A stretch of DNA of 64,000 nt from Pandoraea capi (GTDB lineage: Bacteria > Pseudomonadota > Gammaproteobacteria > Burkholderiales > Burkholderiaceae), in assembly GCF_902459735.1 (NCBI RefSeq), contig NZ_CABPRV010000006.1, positions 1 to 64,000 of the forward strand. Reading direction: 5' to 3'. Under the pieces are notes generated by a model that did not search any database, was not told the origin of the DNA, and saw only the letters and a program-made list of their open reading frames with translations. This document shows positions 57,395-64,000 of the stretch, one piece after another; position 1 is the stretch's first letter, and every line of letters starts with the position of its first letter. The translations under genes and the position numbers were made by a program.

Positions 57395-57552
57395 GGTATA
57401 TTTACGGGAAATGCAATGGACCCGTAAGCATTAGAGACAAGTCGACGAGGCCAAGACCTCGTAAAGCATACCCAGGGGGCATAGACCCCATCCGGAAGGT
57501 GTTGTTGTTGTGAAGCTGCCAAACAACTGAAAACCGATGGAGGAGGTACAAA
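57395..57552 (+). promoter_or_regulatory. Structured 5' leader of the oxlT-oxc-frc transcript
   Basis: Three stem-loops in a row. TTACGGG (57402-57408) pairs with CCCGTAA (57421-57427). CGAGG (57446-57450) pairs with CCTCG (57457-57461). A GGGG/CCCC stem follows near 57473-57490. After that come a GTTGTTGTTGTG stretch and the GGAGGAGG ribosome site. It may be only a stabilising leader, or a riboregulator; it matches no riboswitch I know. Confidence 0.4.
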
Positions 57553-58884
57553 GTGGAGACGACAAATCAACACGGCAAACAATCCGTGTTCGCGAGCCCT
57601 TGGGTTCAGCTCGTGTTCGGCGTGATTTGCATGGCGATGATCGCCAACTTGCAGTACGGGTGGACGCTGTTCGTCAACCCGATCGATGAGAAGTATGGTT
57701 GGGGCCGTACGGCCATTCAGGTGGCGTTCACGATTTTCGTCGTGACGGAAACCTGGCTGGTGCCGATCGAAGGGTATCTGGTCGACAAGTTCGGCCCGCG
57801 CCCGGTGGTCGTCGGTGGCGGTCTGTTGTGCGGTATTGCATGGGTGCTCAACGCCTATGCGTCTTCGCTGCCGATGCTGTATTTCGCAGCGGCCGTGGGC
57901 GGTGTCGGCGCTGGTGCGGTGTATGGCACCTGCGTGGGTAACGCACTGAAGTGGTTCCCGGATCGCCGCGGTCTTGCCGCGGGCCTGACCGCTGCCGGTT
58001 TCGGCGCGGGTTCGGCGCTGACCGTGGTACCGATCGCCAACATGATCAAGTCGAGCGGCTACGAGAACACGTTCCTGACCTTCGGTCTGGGCCAGGGGAT
58101 CATCGTGCTGTTGCTGGGTCTGGCGCTTGCCAACCCGCCGGCATCGATCGAAGCGCTCAAGAAGCTGGCGCCGGGCGCAATGCGCTACAACGCCAAGCCG
58201 ACGGAAGTCATGCGCTCCCCCGTGTTCTGGATGATGTATCTGATGTTCGTGCTGATGGCCGCAGGCGGTCTGATGGCCACGGCTCAGCTCGGCCCGATCG
58301 CCAAGGACTACGGTCTGGATCAGGCGCCGGTCTCGATTCTCGGCCTCACGCTGCCCGCACTCACCTTCGCACTGGCCATCGACCGTGTGCTCAACGGGGT
58401 GACGCGTCCGGTGTTCGGCTGGATCTCGGACAAGATCGGACGGGAAAACACGATGTTCATCGCCTTTGCGATGGAAGCCGCGGGGATTTACGCACTGGCA
58501 AAGTTCGGCCAGCACCCGGTGGCGTTCGTGATCCTGACCGGCCTGGTGTTCTTCGCCTGGGGTGAGATCTACAGCTTGTTCCCGGCGACCTGTGCCGATA
58601 CGTATGGTTCGAAGTACGCCGCTACCAACGCGGGGATGCTGTACACCGCGAAGGGGACGGCCGCGTTGCTGGTGCCTTTCTCGAGCATCATCACCACGTC
58701 GACCGGTAGCTGGCAGGCCGTGTTCATGATCGCTTGCGCCATGAACGCCTTCGCGGCCTTCCTTGCCTTGTTTGTCCTCAAGCCGATGCGTGCCCGTCTG
58801 GCACAGCGTTACGCCAGCGACTACAAGGCGGAGTCGAACGAGCCGACCGCTCGTGCCGCGGACCTGAGCCGCAGCACCACGTAA
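57553..58884 (+). CDS. oxlT: Oxalate:formate antiporter
   Basis: An inner-membrane MFS antiporter of 443 residues that brings in oxalate and releases formate. Twelve spans. Lys367 in YTAKGTAALLV and Arg285 in NGVTRPVFGW occupy the places of the two basic residues that bind oxalate in Oxalobacter OxlT (Lys355, Arg272). The first span and loop (GWTLFVNPIDEKYGWGRTAI) and GAVYGTCVGNALKWFPDRRG are typical. The start is a GTG at 57553 with a strong GGAGGAGG site. The gene heads a transcript with oxc (223-base gap containing a hairpin) and frc. Confidence 0.92.
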   Translation: METTNQHGKQSVFASPWVQLVFGVICMAMIANLQYGWTLFVNPIDEKYGWGRTAIQVAFTIFVVTETWLVPIEGYLVDKFGPRPVVVGGGLLCGIAWVLNAYASSLPMLYFAAAVGGVGAGAVYGTCVGNALKWFPDRRGLAAGLTAAGFGAGSALTVVPIANMIKSSGYENTFLTFGLGQGIIVLLLGLALANPPASIEALKKLAPGAMRYNAKPTEVMRSPVFWMMYLMFVLMAAGGLMATAQLGPIAKDYGLDQAPVSILGLTLPALTFALAIDRVLNGVTRPVFGWISDKIGRENTMFIAFAMEAAGIYALAKFGQHPVAFVILTGLVFFAWGEIYSLFPATCADTYGSKYAATNAGMLYTAKGTAALLVPFSSIITTSTGSWQAVFMIACAMNAFAAFLALFVLKPMRARLAQRYASDYKAESNEPTARAADLSRSTT

Positions 58885-58970
58885 GGCGAACTCGATACGT
58901 CAGCTTGACGTTAAGCAGTACTAAGCAGGAAGCAGACTGGCTGGCTTGATTAGGAACATGTCTCACCGGC

Positions 58971-59010
58971 GTGCAATCCGGGCCCTGAATGACTGAAGGC
59001 CCGATTGCAC
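58971..59010 (+). repeat. Strong hairpin between oxlT and oxc
   Basis: GTGCAATCCGGGCC (58971-58984) faces GGCCCGATTGCAC (58998-59010) across 13 bases; the stem is perfect but for one bulged C. There is no T-tract, so it is more likely an mRNA stability or processing element than a terminator. It separates the transporter from the two enzymes. Confidence 0.6.
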
Positions 59011-59107
59011 GACCGGAAGGACAAGTAGAGAAGCAGTACAGGAATACCCACTAATCGTCAGACAAGACGACGCAACACTGAAACCGGAAAAATTGGAGGA
59101 GAGAATT

Positions 59108-60886
59108 ATGTCCATTGCGATGACCGTGCCAGTCGGCAAGGCGGAAAACGACACGCTCGAAGACAACAGCCGACACGCGAACATCGTGTCCGAGGCAGCA
59201 ACGACCGATGGCTTCCATCTGGTCATCGATGCCCTGAAAGCGAACGACATCGACACCATCTTCGGTCTGGTGGGGATTCCCATCACCGATCTGGCTCGCC
59301 TCGCGCAAGCCGAAGGCCTGCGCTTCATCGGCTTCCGCCATGAACAGCACGCAGGTCACGCCGCCGCTATCGCCGGCTACATGACGCAAAAGCCGGGCAT
59401 CTGCCTGACGGTGTCCGCACCGGGCTTCCTGAACGGCCTGACGGCACTCGCCAACGCGACGACCAACTGCTTCCCGATGATTCTCATCAGCGGTTCGAGC
59501 GAGCGTGAGATCGTCGACCTGCAGCAGGGCGACTACGAAGAAATGGATCAGCTCAATGCGGCCAAGCCGTATTGCAAGGCCGCTTACCGCGTGCTGCATG
59601 CCGAAGACATCGGCGTCGGCCTGGCCCGTGCGATCCGTGCTGCCGTGTCCGGTCGTCCGGGCGGCGTCTATCTGGATCTGCCGGCCAAGCTGCTCTCGCA
59701 GACCATCGACGCCCAGAAGGCCAAGGATTCGCTGATCCGCGTGATCGACGCCGCACCGCGTCAGATCCCGGCGCAAGACGCCGTCCAGCGCGCGCTCGAC
59801 GTCATCAAGGGCGCCAAGCGTCCGCTGATTCTGCTGGGCAAGGGCGCTTCGTATGCTCAGGCCGACGAAGACATTCGCGCCCTGATCGAGAAGACCGGCA
59901 TTCCGTACCTGCCGATGTCGATGGCCAAGGGCCTGCTGCCCGACACGCATGAGCAATCGGCATCGGCCGCGCGCTCGTTCGTGCTGCAAGAAGCCGACGT
60001 CGTCGTGCTGATCGGCGCGCGTCTGAACTGGCTGCTCGCACACGGCAAGGGCAAGACCTGGGGTTCGGCGCCGAAGAAGTTCGTGCAGATCGACATCTCG
60101 CCGACGGAAATCGACAGCAACGTGGCGATCGCGGCACCTGTGATCGGTGACATCGGTTCGTGCGTCAAGGCACTGCTCGCCGGCGTGGATGCTAACTTCG
60201 GCAAGCCGTCGACCGAATGGACCGGCGCGATTGCAGAACGCAAGAACAAGAACCTGGCGAAGATGGCGGCAACGCTTGCCCAGAATCCGTCGCCGATGAA
60301 CTTCCACAGCGCGCTCGGCGCGATCCGTGACGTGCTGAAGAAGCACCCGGACATCAACCTGGTCAACGAAGGCGCGAACACGCTCGACTATGCCCGCGCG
60401 ATCATCGACCAGTACCAGCCGCGCAAGCGCTTCGACTCGGGTACCTGGGGCGTGATGGGCATCGGCATGGGCTTCGCCATCGGCGCGGCCGTGACCAGCG
60501 GTCTGCCGGTCGTGGCCATCGAAGGTGACAGCGCCTTCGGCTTCAGCGGCATGGAACTCGAAACCATCTGCCGTTACGACCTGCCGGTCACCACCATCAT
60601 CTTCAATAACAACGGCGTGTATCGCGGCACCGACGTCAACCCGACGGGCGGCAAGGACGTGGCCCCGACGGTGTTCGTCAAGGGTGCGCGCTACGACAAG
60701 ATGATCGAAGCCTTCGGCGGCATTGGCTACAACGTGACCACGCCGGCCGAGCTTATCAAGGCGCTGGAGGAATCCATCGCTGCGGGCAAGCCGAGCCTGA
60801 TCAACGCTGTGATCGACGAATCTGCCGGTACCGAAAGCGGTCGTCTGACGAATCTGAACCCGCAAAGCGCGGCGATGAAAAAGTAA
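59108..60886 (+). CDS. oxc: Oxalyl-CoA decarboxylase
   Basis: A thiamine-diphosphate enzyme of 592 residues that turns oxalyl-CoA into formyl-CoA and CO2. Segments closely follow the Oxalobacter enzyme: [37 protein letters not shown] with the cofactor-activating Glu79, [40 protein letters not shown] and the ThDP motif [16 protein letters not shown]. It has about 24 more N-terminal residues than the Oxalobacter protein; the ATG at 59108 has GGAGGAGAG 6 bases before. It is followed by frc after 27 bases. Confidence 0.96.
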   Translation: MSIAMTVPVGKAENDTLEDNSRHANIVSEAATTDGFHLVIDALKANDIDTIFGLVGIPITDLARLAQAEGLRFIGFRHEQHAGHAAAIAGYMTQKPGICLTVSAPGFLNGLTALANATTNCFPMILISGSSEREIVDLQQGDYEEMDQLNAAKPYCKAAYRVLHAEDIGVGLARAIRAAVSGRPGGVYLDLPAKLLSQTIDAQKAKDSLIRVIDAAPRQIPAQDAVQRALDVIKGAKRPLILLGKGASYAQADEDIRALIEKTGIPYLPMSMAKGLLPDTHEQSASAARSFVLQEADVVVLIGARLNWLLAHGKGKTWGSAPKKFVQIDISPTEIDSNVAIAAPVIGDIGSCVKALLAGVDANFGKPSTEWTGAIAERKNKNLAKMAATLAQNPSPMNFHSALGAIRDVLKKHPDINLVNEGANTLDYARAIIDQYQPRKRFDSGTWGVMGIGMGFAIGAAVTSGLPVVAIEGDSAFGFSGMELETICRYDLPVTTIIFNNNGVYRGTDVNPTGGKDVAPTVFVKGARYDKMIEAFGGIGYNVTTPAELIKALEESIAAGKPSLINAVIDESAGTESGRLTNLNPQSAAMKK

Positions 60887-60913
60887 GTGCTGAGTCAATC
60901 AAGGAGACATGAC

Positions 60914-62164
60914 ATGAGCAAACCCCTCGAAGGAATCAAGATCATCGACTTCACGCACGTGCAGGCTGGCCCGGCCTGTACCCAGCTGCTGGCATGGTTC
61001 GGCGCTGACGTGATCAAGGTGGAACGCCCGGGTTCGGGCGACGTGACGCGTAACCAGTTGCGCGACATCCCCGACGCCGATGCCTTGTACTTCACGATGC
61101 TCAACAGCAACAAGCGCTCGCTGACGCTGGACACGAAGACGCCGGAAGGCAAGGAAGTGCTCGAGAAGCTCGTGAAGGAATCGGACGTTCTGGTCGAGAA
61201 CTTCGCCCCGGGCGCGCTGGACCGCATGGGCTTCACGTGGGAGCGTCTGAACGAACTGAACCCGAAGCTCATCGTGGCATCGGTCAAGGGCTTCTCGGAC
61301 GGCCACCACTACGATGACCTGAAGGTCTACGAAAACGTGGCGCAGTGCGCAGGCGGTGCTGCTTCGACGACGGGTTTCTGGGACGGCCCCCCCACGGTGT
61401 CGGCCGCAGCGCTCGGCGACAGCAACACCGGCATGCACCTGGCCATCGGTATTCTGACGGCACTCATCGGCCGTGGTCAGACGGGCCGTGGTCAGAAGGT
61501 GGCCGTCTCGATGCAGGATTCGGTCATCAACCTGTGCCGCGTGAAGCTGCGCGACCAGCAGCGTCTGGACCGTGTCGGCTACCTCGAAGAGTATCCGCAG
61601 TACCCGCATGGCGAGTTCAGCGATGTCGTGCCGCGTGGCGGTAACGCCGGCGGTGGCGGTCAGCCGGGTTGGGTGCTCAAGTGCAAGGGCTGGGAAACGG
61701 ACCCGAACGCTTACATCTACTTCACGATCCAGGGTCACGCCTGGGAGCCGATTTGCCGCGCACTGGGCAAGCCGGAGTGGATCAGCGATCCGAACTACGC
61801 CACGGCACAAGCCCGTCAACCGCACATCTTCGACATCTTTGCGACCATCGAAGCCTGGCTGGCCGACAAGACGAAGTACGAAGCGGTCGACATCCTGCGC
61901 AAGTTCGACATTCCGTGCGCACCGGTGCTGTCCATGAAGGAAATCGCCAACGATCCGTCGCTGCGCGCTTCGGGCACGATCGTGGAAGTGCCGCACAAGG
62001 AACGTGGTTCGTACCTGACCGTCGGCAGCCCGATCAAGTTCTCGGGTCTGAAGCCGGAAATCACGGGTTCGCCGCTGCTGGGCGAGCACACCGACGAGAT
62101 CCTGTCCGAGCTGGGTTACAGCAAGGACCAGATCGCGAATCTGCACGCAGCACGTTCGGTCTGA
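60914..62164 (+). CDS. frc: Formyl-CoA:oxalate CoA-transferase
   Basis: A class III CoA-transferase of 416 residues that moves CoA from formyl-CoA to oxalate. The catalytic Asp169 is in [15 protein letters not shown]; the glycine loop [13 protein letters not shown] near residue 255 is intact; [20 protein letters not shown] and [20 protein letters not shown] are classic. At position 48 it has Gln where Oxalobacter Frc has Trp, a known point of variation between Frc enzymes. ATG 60914 has AAGGAG 9 bases before. A terminator follows at 62265. Confidence 0.96.
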   Translation: MSKPLEGIKIIDFTHVQAGPACTQLLAWFGADVIKVERPGSGDVTRNQLRDIPDADALYFTMLNSNKRSLTLDTKTPEGKEVLEKLVKESDVLVENFAPGALDRMGFTWERLNELNPKLIVASVKGFSDGHHYDDLKVYENVAQCAGGAASTTGFWDGPPTVSAAALGDSNTGMHLAIGILTALIGRGQTGRGQKVAVSMQDSVINLCRVKLRDQQRLDRVGYLEEYPQYPHGEFSDVVPRGGNAGGGGQPGWVLKCKGWETDPNAYIYFTIQGHAWEPICRALGKPEWISDPNYATAQARQPHIFDIFATIEAWLADKTKYEAVDILRKFDIPCAPVLSMKEIANDPSLRASGTIVEVPHKERGSYLTVGSPIKFSGLKPEITGSPLLGEHTDEILSELGYSKDQIANLHAARSV

Positions 62165-62210
62165 GTTCGCTCAGTCGTTAGCCGTCAGGCAAACGCTGTC
62201 ATGCCGCACT

Positions 62211-62240
62211 CACCGTTGCCGCCTTCGGGCGGTAACGGTG
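62211..62240 (+). repeat. UUCG-capped hairpin after frc
   Basis: A 13-bp stem (62211-62223 with 62228-62240, one G-U wobble) with a TTCG tetraloop. It is 46 bases after the frc stop and lacks a T-tract. It probably protects the 3' end together with the terminator that follows. Confidence 0.65.
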
Positions 62241-62264
62241 TACGCGGCCGCAGGTGAGGTGCCC

Positions 62265-62306
62265 ATGGGTGCGGTTCCGTGCGGAGCCTGCACCCATTTT
62301 TATTTT
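62265..62306 (+). terminator. Terminator of the oxlT-oxc-frc transcript
   Basis: ATGGGTGC continuing into GGTTCC (62265-62278) pairs with GGAGCC and GCACCCAT (62283-62297) with one bulge, followed by TTTTATTTT (62298-62306). A strong intrinsic terminator 100 bases after the frc stop. Confidence 0.85.
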
Positions 62307-62349
62307 CGGGACCGTGCTGTCCTCTAATTGATGTAATTTATTGGCATGT

Positions 62350-62365
62350 TTGGCATCGATGCCAA
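62350..62365. promoter_or_regulatory. Perfect 16-bp palindrome upstream of the PAS gene
   Basis: TTGGCATCGATGCCAA is fully symmetric. A further TTGGCAT lies at 62341-62347, giving three half-sites in register about 43-67 bases before the PAS start. Likely an operator for a regulator other than the GntR protein, since the shared regulon motif is absent here. Confidence 0.5.
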
Positions 62366-62407
62366 TCGTGACCATCGCATTTCCCCCATAAGATTATTGG
62401 AGACACC

Positions 62408-62848
62408 ATGAGCGCATCCGTCGACGTCAATCAACTGGTGCAGGTCGTAGGCGACGCCATTGTCGTCGCCGACCCCACGAACATCATCACGCTGTGGAAT
62501 TCGGGCGCGGAGAAGATGTTCGGCTTCTCGGCGGCGGAGGCTGTCGGGCAGCCGCTCGATATCATCATTCCCGACCGGCTGCGCGCGCGTCACAACGAGG
62601 GCTATGCCAAGACGATGGAAACGGGGCAGACGAAGTACGGTAGCGATCTGCTCAAGGTGCCGGCCGCGCACAAGGATGGCCGTGCCATGTCGATTGCGTT
62701 CACCGTGGCCTTGCTGCATGGCGCGGCGGGAGAGGTGACCGGCATCGTCGCCGTGATTCGCGACGAGACGGCGCGTTTTCAGGAGGACCGTCAGCTGCGC
62801 AAGCGCGTGACCGAACTCGAAGCGAAGCTGGCCGCGACGGCGAGTTGA
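62408..62848 (+). CDS. PAS-domain sensor protein
   Basis: A 146-residue protein made almost wholly of one PAS domain (about residues 5-120: VVGDAIVVADPTNIITLWNS, AEKMFGFSAAEAVGQPLDII, HKDGRAMSIAFTVALLHGAA, VTGIVAVIRDETARFQEDR) and a short C-terminal coiled coil. There is no output domain, so it must act through a partner. The ligand (haem, flavin or small molecule) cannot be read. A GGAG site precedes ATG 62408. It lies between the two frc genes, behind its own palindrome and terminator, which suggests a role in sensing for the oxalate cluster. Confidence 0.85.
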   Translation: MSASVDVNQLVQVVGDAIVVADPTNIITLWNSGAEKMFGFSAAEAVGQPLDIIIPDRLRARHNEGYAKTMETGQTKYGSDLLKVPAAHKDGRAMSIAFTVALLHGAAGEVTGIVAVIRDETARFQEDRQLRKRVTELEAKLAATAS

Positions 62849-62945
62849 CCCTCGTGACGATGACGAGCCCGCGCAAGTCGTGAGCCTGGTGAAGCGTATG
62901 AGACGGCGTTAGCCGACGTAGCGCGTTCGCCGCGGATGGAAAAGA

Positions 62946-62981
62946 AGCACCGATGCGTAGATGCGCACCGGTGCTTTTTTG
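62946..62981 (+). terminator. Terminator after the PAS gene
   Basis: AAGCACCG (62946-62953) pairs with CGGTGCTT (62970-62977), with an inner TGCG/CGCA stem, and six T run to 62981. It lies about 100 bases after the PAS stop. Confidence 0.8.
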
Positions 62982-63252
62982 CTTTTTAAGCGAAGGAACC
63001 GGCGAGCCGCGCGACTAATAAGTATTTTGTATTCAATATATTTAAAGAGTATTGATAACTCTCTCTGATCGATCGCCTGACTTTCATCGCGGTGACACAT
63101 GCCTGTAAACCCCTAGCTCGATGGGGTAATTCCAGACTTGTTGCAATGCAGAGTCCCTTTATTCATAGGCTTCTCGGCGATTTCGATCCAGAAATGCCGC
63201 GACACAGCAAAACGCATCGGCAACAAAAAGCCGTTGATAAAATATCGTGTAT

Positions 63253-63268
63253 GAAATACCGTATATCA
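63253..63268. promoter_or_regulatory. Regulon motif E (upstream of second frc)
   Basis: GAAATACCGTATATCA, followed by CAA exactly as motif C. It lies 170 bases before the second frc start. A partial second copy abuts it on the left. Confidence 0.55.
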
Positions 63269-63437
63269 CAACATTCGATCGACGCAGATGATGGCGCCCG
63301 AAGAGGCGACGACCTGCGTCAGACCCGGCGAGGCTCGCGATATTGCTGCAATCGAAAGGCATGGCGCTCACGTGTTTTTCGAGGCGCACCTCGCATACCC
63401 ATTACATAAACGCCGTCGCATCAGGAGGAGACAAACC

Positions 63438-64000
63438 ATGGGAAAGGCACTCGAAGGTGTGCGCATTCTCGACTTCACGCATGTGCAGTCCGGGCCAACG
63501 TGTACGCAGTTGCTGGCCTGGTTCGGCGCGGACGTGATCAAGATCGAACGCGCGGGTCACGGCGACGTTACGCGCGATCAGCTGCGCGACATTCCCGACG
63601 CGGACAGCCTTTACTTCACGATGCTCAACAGCAACAAGCGTTCGATCACGCTTGATACGAAGCATCCGGAAGGCAAGGCAGTGCTCGAGCGCATGATTCG
63701 CGACTGCGACGTGCTCGTGGAGAACTTCGCACCGGGCGCCCTCGATCGCATGGGCTTCACCTGGGAACACATTCACTCGCTCAACCCGCGCATGATCGTC
63801 GCCTCGGTCAAGGGCTTCGGTCCCGGTCCGTATCAGGACTGCAAGGTGTACGAGAACGTGGCGCAGTGCGTTGGTGGCGCCGCCTCCACGACCGGTTTCG
63901 ACGACGGCCCGCCCATGGTGACGGGCGCGCAGATCGGCGATTCCGGCACGGGTCTGCATCTGGCGCTGGGCATCGTCACGGCGCTGTATCAGCGCACGAT
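63438..64000 (+). CDS. frc: Second formyl-CoA:oxalate CoA-transferase-like gene (3' end cut by window)
   Basis: The first 187 residues of a class III CoA-transferase very similar to the frc gene 2.5 kb upstream (shared [65 protein letters not shown]). The catalytic Asp168 is in [15 protein letters not shown], one position lower because the loop near 130 is one residue shorter. It too has Gln at position 48. The ATG at 63438 has a strong AGGAGGAG site. The frame is open at base 64000. It has its own upstream motif, so it is regulated separately. It may prefer oxalate or another dicarboxylate. Confidence 0.9.
   Translation, partial: MGKALEGVRILDFTHVQSGPTCTQLLAWFGADVIKIERAGHGDVTRDQLRDIPDADSLYFTMLNSNKRSITLDTKHPEGKAVLERMIRDCDVLVENFAPGALDRMGFTWEHIHSLNPRMIVASVKGFGPGPYQDCKVYENVAQCVGGAASTTGFDDGPPMVTGAQIGDSGTGLHLALGIVTALYQRT

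Larger units (their letters stand above)
62849..63437. other. Intergenic region upstream of the second frc
   Basis: About 590 bases without a gene, AT-rich in its middle (63010-63060). It holds the PAS-gene terminator, and the regulon motif E at 63253-63268 next to a related ATATCGTGTAT (63242-63252). A TTGATA at 63234 could be a -35 box but no good -10 box is at the right distance. Confidence 0.4.

Noticed and set aside
62341-62365. Sigma-54 promoter suggested by TGGCA repeats
   Set aside because: No TTGCA element at the required spacing; the pattern is better explained as a symmetric operator.

Overview
The window looks like a chromosomal stretch of a high-GC betaproteobacterium of the Burkholderiaceae. 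Pandoraea is my best guess, because an oxalyl-CoA decarboxylase cluster, an AspT/AsdA cluster, Burkholderia-type porins and FdsGBAD formate dehydrogenase occur together. This is inference from gene content; there is no rRNA, tRNA or other taxonomic marker here. I saw no prophage, CRISPR array or complete insertion sequence.

Layout. Bases 1-2223 carry the end of etfA and an FAD oxidoreductase. Bases 2224-5082 are gene-poor: a stand-alone IS5-type transposase N-terminal domain, a possible minus-strand small RNA, an IclR regulator and a tandem pair of palindromic repeats. Bases 5083-8727 hold a porin, an ACS-type MFS transporter and an AraC regulator. Bases 8924-14353 are an acyl-CoA (probably valine or branched-chain) catabolic cluster: SDR dehydrogenase and acyl-CoA synthetase on the minus strand, divergent from acyl-CoA dehydrogenase and a 3-hydroxyisobutyryl-CoA hydrolase-like protein. 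Bases 15921-25974 are a regulator-iaaA-gsiABCD-peptidase-peptidase operon for peptide uptake and breakdown. Bases 28343-32833 are a ugp-type ABC operon behind a good Pho box. Bases 32930-38023 are mixed housekeeping and export genes. Bases 38684-44055 are two tandem aspT genes plus asdA, closed by a strong terminator. Bases 44302-48185 hold a truncated TpsB-like outer-membrane protein, a LOG-like protein, a second small-RNA candidate, a DnaA-box cluster and a DMT transporter.

The last 16 kb (48187-64000) form a coherent oxalate-to-CO2 module. OxlT would exchange oxalate for formate, Frc and Oxc would cycle oxalate through oxalyl-CoA and formyl-CoA to formate and CO2, and the NAD-dependent formate dehydrogenase FdsGBAD would oxidise formate for NADH. 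The same stretch has a GntR (FCD-type) regulator with a small membrane protein, a ketopantoate-reductase-like enzyme, a PAS-domain protein and a second Frc cut by the window end. Five transcription units here (fds, small protein-GntR, KPR, oxlT-oxc-frc, second frc) each have one copy of a shared 16-bp motif close to ATAYCGTAT upstream; at oxlT it lies on the -10 box. I read this as a GntR regulon that ties oxalate entry, decarboxylation and formate oxidation together.

The window therefore holds two precursor/product antiport-plus-decarboxylase systems, aspartate/alanine (AspT-AsdA) and oxalate/formate (OxlT-Oxc-Frc), both of the kind that can build proton-motive force. All family assignments are from reading the translated sequence; no database search was possible.
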